A stretch of 5,207 nucleotides of DNA from Betaproteobacteria bacterium (GCA_028868235.1 JAGWUW010000209.1:1-5207); one strand, 5' to 3'; counted from the stretch's first letter, positions 1 through 5,207 are shown. A program made the numbers and translations. The notes: a model not told the origin generated them from the letters alone.

Positions 1-1183
1 CTTCCCAAGCATTACCGGCACCCAGTCTCCCCCTTTGGCTACGCACAAGGATACTTGGCCAGTCCTTTTCCTCTACCCCTCCTTGCCTGAAGCTCAGGAA
101 ATCTACGGCGTTAGGCTGGAAACCGTAGATTATCTCTCCCATTCACTGGCTTTGGCCCAAAAGAATGCAAAGCCAGTTGTCAGCCCGGTGTTCGAGATGT
201 ACGAAGGAGGAAGGGCCTATATCCTGCTTCAGGAGGTGGAACGTGCTCAAGCCGCCAAAACCATCGCTACGCCCAGTCTGTTCGGCAACACGATGACGGC
301 ATTGCTCCTTATCAAGACAGATGCCCTACTGCCCGGCATCGCAGCACCTCCAATCCCGAAAGCTCTAGATTATTCGGCGCAGATGCGCAGTGCAGCCCGT
401 GCCGACAATCAGTTATTTAGCCAGCAGGCAGAACCGACTGGCCAGTTCGAAACGAGGCTGCTACCGAACTTTCGGCTGGAAATCATCATCGACAATGCCT
501 CCCAGCCGACGGTCCTAACCTTCAAGCAACAATTATCTTGGCGTGAATTGCTCACCACCGAATTCGTCATCATTCTAAGCCTGCTGGCTTGCGCATTTGT
601 CACAGTTCCCGCCTTGAGCCTGCGCCATCTCCGGGGACTGGAGCGAGGGGCGCGTGAGTACGAACGCTCAGCCTATTTGGCTACGCATGATTTGCTGACG
701 GGTTTGCCCAATCGTTTCCTGTTCCACGACCGTTTCGAGCAAGCCGTGCAGCAACACATCCGCAGCGGCAACTCCTTTGCGCTGCTACTCATCGATCTCG
801 ATTACTTCAAGAAAATCAACGATAAGCATGGCCAGGAAGTGGGCGATAAAGTTTTGGTGGAATGCTCTAGGCGCATGACAGCAGAAATTAGGGCATGCGA
901 TACCGTTGCCCGGCATGGCGGAGACGAATTCGTCATCTTGCTGGCCAACACTTTGAACGCGGACGATGCCATGCTGGTTGGAGGAAAGGTGCTCCGCGCC
1001 ATCGCTCAGCCGATCGTATCGACGGGTGGCTCATTACGAATCACCTGCAGCATCGGCATATCACTCTTTCCTGCCGACGGCGAGTCGCTTGATGTCCTCC
1101 TCCGCACCGCTGACCAGGCGATGTACGGTGCCAAGAAAAGCGGACGGAACACAGCAATGATCTATATGCCTCACATCCGCTAG
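1..1183 (+). CDS. CHASE-domain diguanylate cyclase (GGDEF), 5' end outside window
   Basis: Inner-membrane enzyme expected to make cyclic di-GMP from two GTP in response to a periplasmic signal. The frame is open from position 2 to the TAG at 1181-1183. The first possible start inside the window, a TTG at 35, is probably not real, because the residues before it (FPSITG...) read as the start of a CHASE sensor domain. Numbering from that TTG: CHASE-like region about 1-160 (YPSLPEAQEIYG, then PVFEMYEGGR), one membrane segment about 175-196, then GGDEF domain about 212-380. The GGDEF domain has DLLTGLPNR (219-227), DLDYFKKIND (254-263) and an intact GGDEF (295-299). RACD (286-289) sits five residues before it and matches the RxxD product-inhibition site, so the enzyme should be active and feedback-inhibited. 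No EAL domain follows. Earlier membrane segments must lie upstream. GGDEF assignment is certain; CHASE is likely but partial. Confidence 0.95.
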   Translation, partial: FPSITGTQSPPLATHKDTWPVLFLYPSLPEAQEIYGVRLETVDYLSHSLALAQKNAKPVVSPVFEMYEGGRAYILLQEVERAQAAKTIATPSLFGNTMTALLLIKTDALLPGIAAPPIPKALDYSAQMRSAARADNQLFSQQAEPTGQFETRLLPNFRLEIIIDNASQPTVLTFKQQLSWRELLTTEFVIILSLLACAFVTVPALSLRHLRGLERGAREYERSAYLATHDLLTGLPNRFLFHDRFEQAVQQHIRSGNSFALLLIDLDYFKKINDKHGQEVGDKVLVECSRRMTAEIRACDTVARHGGDEFVILLANTLNADDAMLVGGKVLRAIAQPIVSTGGSLRITCSIGISLFPADGESLDVLLRTADQAMYGAKKSGRNTAMIYMPHIR

Positions 1184-1281
1184 TTGCGCGTTTTCCAGCC
1201 GAGGAAAGCACCAATACCAAATATCGTAACCTGCTTAGCGACAGACTGTATTGAAAACCCGTCTTGGCACTTTCCTTAATC

Positions 1282-1297
1282 TTGAGCCTGGGCTCAA
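1282..1297. repeat. Perfect inverted repeat in convergent intergenic gap
   Basis: TTGAGCC-TG-GGCTCAA is a perfect 7-bp inverted repeat with a 2-nt centre. It lies in the 132-bp gap between the stop codons of the diguanylate cyclase (1183) and the sulfurtransferase (1316). It could act as a bidirectional transcription end point, but neither side is followed by a clear U tract: the plus strand continues AAAAGCG and the minus strand GATTAAGG. It is therefore not a textbook intrinsic terminator. A protein-binding palindrome or chance is also possible. I see no gene in the rest of the gap. Confidence 0.45.
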
Positions 1298-1315
1298 AAG
1301 CGATGGTGGGCAGCC

Positions 1316-2155
1316 TCAATGGGCGATCGGCCGCCCCGGATCGGCGCACCACTCACTCCAGGACCCTGCATAAAGACGGGAGCCGGGCAGACCGGCAATT
1401 TCCATGGCCAGCATGTTCAGGCAGGCGGAAACACCAGAACCGCATTGATGGATGACCAGATCCGGTGGTGACCCGGCCAGGATGGCCAGCCATTCCATAC
1501 GCAACTCGGCGGCCGGCTTGAAACGGCCATCAGGCAGTAGATTATCCTTAAAGAAGCGATTAACAGCCCCCGGGATATGGCCGCCAACCGGATCGATGGT
1601 TTCGTTCTCACCCCGGAACCGATCCGGACTACGAGCATCGACCAGATGCATGTGCGGCGTCTCGATCCGCGCAAGCACATAATCGGCATCAACCTTGAAA
1701 TCCTGAGGCCGGGTGAGACAAACACGCGGCTCAAGACTCGGTAAAACGGTAGTCATTTCCCCACCTGCCGCCCGCCAGGCCTGCAGCCCCCCGTCAAGGA
1801 CGGCCACGGCTTCGTGCCCCAGCCAGCGCAACAGCCACCACAGGCGTCCGGCGATCATCCCTTGGGCATCATCGTAAGCCACTACCTGAATTGTGGCACC
1901 GACACCAACCTGCCCCAGGCGTTCCGCCAGTTGATCCAGACTAGGCAAGGGATGGCGCCCATTGCTCCCATTCATCTGCCCGGATAAATCCCGATCGCAA
2001 TGCAGGAAAACGGCACCAGGAATGTGGCCAGCCAAATAAGCACGCTCTCCATACCCCGTATCGGCCAGTTGATGGCGAACATCAACGACCAGCCACTGCG
2101 GATCGTCAAGATGCGCCCTTAGCGTAGCTACATCAACCAGCGTGGTGTAGCTCAT
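1316..2155 (-). CDS. sseA: 3-mercaptopyruvate sulfurtransferase (tandem rhodanese)
   Basis: A 279-residue protein with two rhodanese domains (about 1-130 and 150-279), the usual length for SseA-type enzymes. It is expected to move the sulfane sulfur of 3-mercaptopyruvate (or thiosulfate) to a thiol or cyanide acceptor via a cysteine persulfide, in the cytoplasm, as no signal peptide is seen. The C-terminal domain carries the catalytic loop CGSGVSA (C238-A244). This matches the CGSG(V)(T/S)A signature of mercaptopyruvate sulfurtransferases rather than the CRKGVTA of thiosulfate sulfurtransferases. LYAGSWSEW (262-270) is the typical C-terminal block, and the N-terminal domain has no cysteine at the equivalent site (YDDAQGM, 94-100). 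The ATG at 2155 is 3 nt after the TAA of the upstream STAS-like gene. It has a strong GGAGGAG ribosome site 6 nt before it, so the two genes are surely co-transcribed. Substrate preference is inferred from the loop only. Confidence 0.93.
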   Translation of the reverse strand: MSYTTLVDVATLRAHLDDPQWLVVDVRHQLADTGYGERAYLAGHIPGAVFLHCDRDLSGQMNGSNGRHPLPSLDQLAERLGQVGVGATIQVVAYDDAQGMIAGRLWWLLRWLGHEAVAVLDGGLQAWRAAGGEMTTVLPSLEPRVCLTRPQDFKVDADYVLARIETPHMHLVDARSPDRFRGENETIDPVGGHIPGAVNRFFKDNLLPDGRFKPAAELRMEWLAILAGSPPDLVIHQCGSGVSACLNMLAMEIAGLPGSRLYAGSWSEWCADPGRPIAH

Positions 2156-2158
2156 CCA

Positions 2159-2503
2159 TTACTCCTCCAACCAAGCCTTCGCCTCGTCTGCACTGTCGAA
2201 AACTTCGACATCGGCATTGACGAAGGTCTGTGACAACCAGGCGCTCCACGTAACCCACTGGCTGTCGGTGACCACTGCGACTCGTTTGAAATCGTTGGCG
2301 TGGGCACGCGAGAACTTTACCTCCTCCCAAGCCACATCGAGCGTTACCCCAGCCATCTGGCTCAGGTCGAAATACAGGTCAACCTGACCTTCAAACTTAA
2401 CCTTGAAATTGACGACCTCTTCAAATTCCTTATAGTCGGCCAAAGTAAATTCGCCGAACACGGCAACATTGACGCGATTCGGTTGGTGGTCGATGACGAT
2501 CAT
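2159..2503 (-). CDS. SpoIIAA-like / STAS-fold small protein
   Basis: A 114-residue soluble protein with the alternating strand/helix pattern of the SpoIIAA-like (STAS/SEC14-like) family. Visible marks are an N-terminal hairpin with G17-E-F-T-L-A-D, a central strand ending in D46 followed by G52, a helix with WEEVKF (59-64), the strand RVAVVTD (74-80) followed by W83, and the C-terminal A..WL (residues 108-112) closing helix. Members of this family occur in many proteobacteria; their function is mostly unknown, although the fold is used for protein-protein or lipid/ligand contacts. The ATG at 2503 has AAGGAG at 2510-2515, a good spacing of 6 nt. It is the first gene of a two-gene unit with sseA (3 nt apart), so a role linked to sulfur transfer or its regulation is possible but only inferred. 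It has no serine-phosphorylation context such as a neighbouring SpoIIAB or RsbW kinase in the window. Confidence 0.82.
   Translation of the reverse strand: MIVIDHQPNRVNVAVFGEFTLADYKEFEEVVNFKVKFEGQVDLYFDLSQMAGVTLDVAWEEVKFSRAHANDFKRVAVVTDSQWVTWSAWLSQTFVNADVEVFDSADEAKAWLEE
2162..2168 (-). promoter_or_regulatory. Ribosome binding site of sseA inside upstream gene
   Basis: The minus strand reads GGAGGAG followed by six bases and the ATG at 2155. The two GAG units are also the last two glutamate codons of the STAS-like protein, so termination of that gene and initiation of sseA take place on the same short stretch. This supports translational coupling and fixes the sseA start. Confidence 0.85.
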
Positions 2504-2515
2504 GGTTTGCTCCTT

Positions 2516-2580
2516 CTAGTTATTCGTTGCTAGCAGCTAGTTGTTGGTTAAAAACCAGTTACTGACTGCTGACAGCTAGT
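2516..2580. repeat. Degenerate heptanucleotide/CTAG-rich spacer
   Basis: This 65-bp stretch between the DMT transporter stop and the STAS-like ribosome site has low complexity built from CTAG, GTTG and ACTG pieces. CTAG occurs at 2516, 2530, 2537 and 2576; the first three are spaced 14 and 7 bp, giving heptads such as CTAGTTA, CTAGCAG and CTAGTTG. CAGCTAGT occurs twice (2534-2541 and 2573-2580). TGCTAGCA (2528-2535) is a perfect palindrome, and TGGTT-AAA-AACCA (2545-2557) is a small hairpin. It looks like a decayed short tandem repeat. Any promoter of the STAS-like/sseA unit would have to lie here, but I could not pick one with confidence. Confidence 0.5.
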
Positions 2581-3432
2581 CTAATCCCGCTCGACCGGGC
2601 TGGCACGCGAAAAGTGCGTAGCTGCGATGCCGGAGAGGACAATCAACCCGATTGCCCCCCAGGCCGAGGCGTCCAGCACCTCGCCCCAGAGCAGCATGCC
2701 AAACAGGCTGGAAAAGATCACCGTGCTGTAGGCCAAAGCTGCCGACGTCAGCGTCTTGCCGCGCGAATAGGCGCGGGTCATGGCCAGCTGTGCAACCGTG
2801 GCGAAGCTGGCCACCCCGAACAGCAGCAGGGCGCTATGCCGGTCGACGGTGTGGATTTCGCTGAACAACAGCCACACCCCGGCGCCGACCGACGACACCA
2901 GCGAAAAATAGAATACCGTCCGCGTTTCCGGCTCGCCGCGCGCCCCGAGTTCACGCACGCTGAAGTAGGCCATGCCAGCCAGCACACCGGAGCCGAGGCC
3001 AACCAGCCCCCCAAACAATTGATCGGCATGAAAGGTCGGTTTGAGCAGCATAACCACGCCGAGCAAGCCGACAGCCAGCGCACCGAGCATGCCATGCCGC
3101 GTCTGCCAGCCCGCCAGAGCCAAGTAGACGGCGAGGAAGATTGCCGAGGTGTAGTTGAGCGTTACTGCCGTGGCCAGCGGCAACAGCGTGATGGCGTAGA
3201 AATAGGAGAACAGTGCCAGGAAGCCGACCGTACCGCGAGTGATCTGCCAGTGCAAATGCGGCGTTCGCAATGGTACACCGCGCAGACACACCAATCCGTA
3301 CATCAGGATCAACGAGATGAAGCTGCGATAGAAGGTGATCTCGACTGCTGAATGCGTTTTAGCGGCCAGTTTGACGCAGACACCCATGCAAGCGAACAGA
3401 AAGCTGGCGGCGATCATCCACAGGGATTGCAT
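2581..3432 (-). CDS. EamA/DMT-family transporter (10 TM)
   Basis: A 283-residue, very hydrophobic inner-membrane protein of the drug/metabolite transporter superfamily. About ten membrane segments can be traced (roughly 2-22, 32-50, 66-84, 86-107, 113-131, 138-157, 171-191, 200-218, 229-249, 254-272), arranged as two EamA repeats of five. Family marks include the early FLFACMGVCVKLA, the FYRSFISLI block, the end of repeat one (GVVMLLKP) and the WGE..D...W.GIGL-like close of repeat two (WGEVLDASAWGAIGLIVLSG, 249-268). Such proteins usually export amino acids, metabolites or drugs; the substrate cannot be told from sequence alone. The ATG at 3432 has only a weak ribosome site upstream. The gene follows the Rieske terminator and reads towards the STAS-like/sseA pair 77 bp downstream. 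No clear terminator separates them, so read-through is possible. Confidence 0.92.
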   Translation of the reverse strand: MQSLWMIAASFLFACMGVCVKLAAKTHSAVEITFYRSFISLILMYGLVCLRGVPLRTPHLHWQITRGTVGFLALFSYFYAITLLPLATAVTLNYTSAIFLAVYLALAGWQTRHGMLGALAVGLLGVVMLLKPTFHADQLFGGLVGLGSGVLAGMAYFSVRELGARGEPETRTVFYFSLVSSVGAGVWLLFSEIHTVDRHSALLLFGVASFATVAQLAMTRAYSRGKTLTSAALAYSTVIFSSLFGMLLWGEVLDASAWGAIGLIVLSGIAATHFSRASPVERD

Positions 3433-3446
3433 GCGGCGGAACTCGG

Positions 3447-3483
3447 AAAAAGAAAAGGGCGTCGGATTTTACCCTGACGCCCT
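3447..3483 (-). terminator. Rho-independent terminator of the Rieske oxygenase gene
   Basis: On the minus strand AGGGCGTC (3483-3476) pairs perfectly with GACGCCCT (3463-3456) across a 12-nt loop, giving a GC-rich 8-bp stem. It is followed directly by a T-rich tract reading TTTTCTTTTT (3456-3447). It lies 32 bp after the Rieske gene stop and just before the DMT transporter start, so it should end the Rieske transcript and insulate the transporter gene. Confidence 0.88.
3466..3471 (-). promoter_or_regulatory. Possible -10 box of the DMT transporter, in terminator loop
   Basis: The minus strand reads TAAAAT (5 of 6 match to TATAAT) inside the loop of the terminator, 33 bp before the transporter ATG. 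The same 11-mer (GGGTAAAATCC on the minus strand) recurs 28 bp before the Rieske ATG, also in a promoter-like place. No good -35 is found at 16-18 bp spacing (AGCATC at 17), so this call is tentative. A start near 3459 would leave only half the hairpin in the mRNA. Confidence 0.4.
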
Positions 3484-3515
3484 GTTGCGATGCTGCAATG
3501 ATCGGCGTATGCCGT

Positions 3516-4649
3516 TCAGCTTGCTTCGATGTCCTTCTGCATGATCCGCCGGTAGAACTCGTGGAAGTGCTGCATGCCATCCTCCATCGGACTCTGGTAC
3601 GGCCCAACTTCGTTGCGCCCCTCGGCCAGCAGCGCCTTGCGGCCGCGGTCCATGCGCTCACCGATATCGTCGTCCTCGATGGCGGTCTCCATATAGGCGG
3701 CCCGTTCGGCCTCGATGAATTCGCGCTCAAAATCGACGATTTCCTCAGGGTAATAGAACTCGACGACATTCATCGTCTTCTCCGGCCCCAGCGGAATCAG
3801 TGTGGACACAACCAGAACGTGTGGATACCACTCGACCATGATGTTCGGGTAGTAAGTCAACCAGATCGCCCCTTGCGGCGGCGTCTCGCCACGGTCGCCG
3901 TAATACTCGCGGACCACCTTCTGCCACTTGTCGTACACCGCCGAACCAGACTTCATCAGCGAGGTGATGCCGACCTTTTGCACCGAGTACCAGTCGCCGA
4001 ACTGCCAGCTCAGGTCGTCGCAGGTGACAAAATTGCCAAGACCCGGATGGTAGGGAACGACGTGGTAATCCTCGAGATAAACCTCGATGAAGGTCTTCCA
4101 ATTGTAGTTGCACTCGTGCATCTCGACATGGTCGAGCTTGTAGCCGGTGAAATCGAGGTCGCGGGCGACCGTCATCCCGGCCAGATCGACATTGGCCGAA
4201 CGCGGCCCCTTGAAGAGCAGACCGTTCCAGTTTTCCAGCTTGGCCTTGTTCAGATTCAGACAAGGATTCTGCGGAAAGTGCGGTGCGCCGATCAACGCGC
4301 CGCCCTGATCGTAGGTCCAGCGATGGATAGGGCAAACCACCGGTCCATTCAACGTGCCGCTGCCCTGCAGCATGATCGCCTGGCGATGGCGGCAAACGTT
4401 CGACATCTGCCAGATGCCGGCATTTTTGCCCTCGGCGCCGCCATTGATCAGCATCTGGCCGTGGTCCTTCCACTCCAGGGAACGGTAGCTACCCGCTTCC
4501 GGCACCATCAACTGGTGGCCGACATAGCCCGGACCGGCATCGAAGATGAGCTTCTTCTCCAGCTCATAGACCTTGTCATCGAAGTACCAGTCCACCGGCA
4601 GTTGCGAAACTGCGGGGGCCAAACGGGACAGATTCGCCACGTCAGACAT
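3516..4649 (-). CDS. Rieske non-heme iron oxygenase, alpha subunit
   Basis: A 377-residue ring-hydroxylating-type oxygenase large subunit, expected to use O2 and electrons from a reductase to hydroxylate or demethylate an organic substrate in the cytoplasm. The Rieske [2Fe-2S] site is complete: C86-x-H88, 17 residues, C106-x2-H109 (CRHRQ ... CPIHRW). The catalytic mononuclear iron site is visible as NWKTFIEVYLEDYHVVPYH, with H196 and H201 as ligands and D194 (or E193) as the likely bridge to the Rieske centre of the next subunit. The third ligand is probably one of the acids in EDDD (325-328). I place the start at the ATG at 4649 rather than 16 codons upstream at 4697, because GGAG (4659-4656) lies 6 nt before it and a -10-like box would fall inside the longer version. 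It is a single-gene unit with its own terminator. No beta subunit, ferredoxin or reductase is nearby, so electron partners must be elsewhere. Substrate unknown. Confidence 0.93.
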   Translation of the reverse strand: MSDVANLSRLAPAVSQLPVDWYFDDKVYELEKKLIFDAGPGYVGHQLMVPEAGSYRSLEWKDHGQMLINGGAEGKNAGIWQMSNVCRHRQAIMLQGSGTLNGPVVCPIHRWTYDQGGALIGAPHFPQNPCLNLNKAKLENWNGLLFKGPRSANVDLAGMTVARDLDFTGYKLDHVEMHECNYNWKTFIEVYLEDYHVVPYHPGLGNFVTCDDLSWQFGDWYSVQKVGITSLMKSGSAVYDKWQKVVREYYGDRGETPPQGAIWLTYYPNIMVEWYPHVLVVSTLIPLGPEKTMNVVEFYYPEEIVDFEREFIEAERAAYMETAIEDDDIGERMDRGRKALLAEGRNEVGPYQSPMEDGMQHFHEFYRRIMQKDIEAS

Positions 4650-4678
4650 TCCACGCTCCAGCGGGTTGAAAAAACAGG

Positions 4679-4707
4679 ATTTTACCCCGCCCGGCATTTG
4701 ACCTGAA
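4679..4707 (-). promoter_or_regulatory. Putative sigma70 promoter of the Rieske gene
   Basis: The minus strand has TAAAAT at 4684-4679 (5 of 6 match to the -10 consensus). A weak TTCAGG at 4707-4702 (3 of 6 match to TTGACA) lies 17 bp upstream. Transcription would begin near 4672, leaving a leader of about 23 nt with the GGAG ribosome site before the ATG at 4649. The -35 overlaps the -35 of the divergent xseB promoter. Confidence 0.5.
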
Positions 4708-4727
4708 GCCCCTGGTTGGAGTATTTT
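4698..4727 (+). promoter_or_regulatory. Putative sigma70 promoter of xseB-ispA
   Basis: TTGACC at 4698-4703 (5 of 6 match to TTGACA) is followed after 18 bp by TATTTT at 4722-4727 (4 of 6 match to TATAAT). Transcription would begin near 4734, about 20 nt before the xseB ATG at 4754. The element shares bases with the oppositely facing Rieske promoter, so the two could compete or share a regulator. Confidence 0.5.
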
Positions 4728-4753
4728 TGCGTGTTTCCCCGAACGCCTCTGAC

Positions 4754-4993
4754 ATGGATCAAACGCCCATCGCCGACATGAAATTCGAGACGGCTCTTGC
4801 CGAACTCGAATACATCGTCTCCAGCATGGAAGGCGGCAAGCTCGAGCTCGAAGCCTCCATAGCCGCCTACAAGCGCGGCATGGAACTGATGAAGCACTGC
4901 CAAGCCCAGCTCGCAGACGCCGAAGAGCAAGTCCGCGTGCTGGAAAACGGGGAATTCAAGTCAGTCGACCGAAACACGCTGGAGGCCCAGTGA
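4754..4993 (+). CDS. xseB: Exodeoxyribonuclease VII small subunit
   Basis: A 79-residue helical protein, the usual length for XseB. Several copies bind the large subunit XseA to form exonuclease VII, which degrades single-stranded DNA to oligonucleotides in repair and recombination. The family pattern is clear: FETALAELEYIVSSMEGGKLELEASIAAYKRG (11-42) followed by the second helix with C49, LADAEEQV and VLENGEF. I choose the ATG at 4754. A TTG at 4727 would add nine residues and has GGAG (4718-4721) 5 nt before it, but it would lie upstream of the predicted transcription start and the extra residues have no family counterpart. The ATG itself has a poor ribosome site. The stop overlaps the ispA start, so both form one operon; xseB next to ispA is a common bacterial arrangement. 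xseA is not in the window. Confidence 0.95.
   Translation: MDQTPIADMKFETALAELEYIVSSMEGGKLELEASIAAYKRGMELMKHCQAQLADAEEQVRVLENGEFKSVDRNTLEAQ
4981..4985 (+). promoter_or_regulatory. Ribosome binding site of ispA within xseB
   Basis: GGAGG lies in the last codons of xseB, 4 nt before a GTG at 4990 that overlaps the xseB TGA (GTGA). The short spacing and overlap indicate translational coupling, and decide the ispA start in favour of GTG 4990 over the internal ATG at 5017. Confidence 0.75.
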
Positions 4994-5207
4994 ACGCCCA
5001 GCCATTTGCCGAATGGATGGCGGTTACCCAGGACCGCGCCGAATCCGCCCTGGGCCGCTTCCTGCCCGGCGCCGACAGCATCCCAGCCCGCTTGCATGAA
5101 GCGATGCGCTATGCCGTCCTCGGCGGCGGCAAGCGTGTCCGCCCGCTACTTGCCCACGCTGCTGGCGAACTGACAGACGCCCCGCCGGAAGCGCTCGACA
5201 TCGTTGG
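4990..5207 (+). CDS. ispA: Farnesyl diphosphate synthase, 3' end outside window
   Basis: The first 72 residues of a short-chain trans-polyprenyl diphosphate synthase, which condenses isopentenyl diphosphate with dimethylallyl and geranyl diphosphate to give farnesyl diphosphate, precursor of quinone side chains and undecaprenyl carriers. The visible part contains RLHEAMRYAVLGGGKRVRPLL. Its GGKRVRP block (46-52), with K48 and R51, is the conserved substrate-diphosphate-binding motif near the N terminus of this family. The two aspartate-rich metal-binding motifs (DDxxD) lie beyond the window, so activity and chain-length class cannot be checked here. The start is a GTG overlapping the xseB stop by 4 nt, with GGAGG at 4981. 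The identification as IspA rather than another prenyl synthase rests on the xseB neighbour and the spacing of the N-terminal motifs. dxs commonly follows in related operons, but it is not visible. Confidence 0.92.
   Translation, partial: MNAQPFAEWMAVTQDRAESALGRFLPGADSIPARLHEAMRYAVLGGGKRVRPLLAHAAGELTDAPPEALDIV

Noticed and set aside
35..37. TTG as start of the diguanylate cyclase
   Set aside because: The frame is open to the left edge and the preceding residues fit a sensor domain; the protein also needs an upstream membrane segment for a periplasmic sensor.
1041..1352. A 103-codon minus-strand frame across the end of the diguanylate cyclase and the gap
   Set aside because: It runs antisense to the GGDEF domain and has no recognisable pattern or ribosome site.
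2545..2557. TGGTT-AAA-AACCA as a terminator of the transporter gene
   Set aside because: The stem is only 5 bp and AT-rich, and no T tract follows it on the minus strand.
2614..3351. A 245-codon open frame on the plus strand opposite the DMT transporter
   Set aside because: Its product is rich in Gln, Arg, His and Glu with no domain pattern, as expected from the antisense of hydrophobic codons; the minus strand encodes a clear ten-segment transporter.
4650..4697. Longer N terminus for the Rieske protein from the ATG at 4697
   Set aside because: The ATG at 4649 has a well-spaced GGAG, and the extra 16 codons overlap the -10-like TAAAAT.
3498..4706. A 402-codon open frame on the plus strand opposite the Rieske gene
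   Set aside because: It is the antisense shadow of a GC-rich gene. The minus strand encodes a protein with complete Rieske and iron motifs, whereas the plus frame shows no recognisable family pattern.
1..5207. Mobile element, CRISPR array, defence island or RNA gene
   Set aside because: No spaced direct repeats, transposase or integrase, terminal repeats or tRNA-like clover structure could be seen; the genes are of ordinary chromosomal kinds.

Overview
This window looks like ordinary chromosomal DNA from a GC-rich Gram-negative bacterium, most likely a betaproteobacterium of the Rhodocyclales type (Dechloromonas/Azonexus-like). That placement is inference. It rests on the xseB-ispA gene order next to a stand-alone Rieske oxygenase, a CHASE-GGDEF diguanylate cyclase, a DMT exporter, and -10-like TAAAAT boxes close to start codons. 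It could not be checked by database search.

Layout, left to right. (1) Positions 1-1183, plus strand: the 3' part of a membrane-bound CHASE-GGDEF diguanylate cyclase whose 5' end lies outside the window. (2) Positions 1184-1315: a convergent intergenic gap with a perfect 7-bp inverted repeat. (3) Positions 1316-2503, minus strand: a tight two-gene unit, a SpoIIAA/STAS-like small protein followed after 3 nt by a 3-mercaptopyruvate sulfurtransferase (SseA type). (4) Positions 2504-2580: a short spacer with a degenerate heptanucleotide pattern and a cluster of CTAG tetramers. (5) Positions 2581-3432, minus strand: a 10-TM EamA/DMT-family transporter. (6) Positions 3433-3515: a strong Rho-independent terminator for the gene upstream of it on the minus strand, with a -10-like box in its loop. 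(7) Positions 3516-4649, minus strand: a Rieske non-heme iron oxygenase alpha subunit. (8) Positions 4650-4753: a compact divergent control region with overlapping promoter-like elements. (9) Positions 4754-5207, plus strand: xseB (exonuclease VII small subunit), then ispA (farnesyl diphosphate synthase), which overlaps xseB by 4 nt and is cut by the window end.

The genes do not form one obvious pathway. The best-supported linked units are the STAS-like/sulfurtransferase pair (sulfur transfer) and the xseB-ispA operon (DNA repair plus isoprenoid precursor synthesis, a common bacterial pairing). The Rieske oxygenase is transcribed divergently from xseB-ispA, and no ferredoxin, reductase or beta subunit is visible, so its substrate is open. 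I see no mobile element, CRISPR array, tRNA, rRNA or defence system. The points most worth a second look are the orphan Rieske oxygenase beside isoprenoid genes, the terminator loop with a promoter-like element, and the heptad/CTAG spacer.
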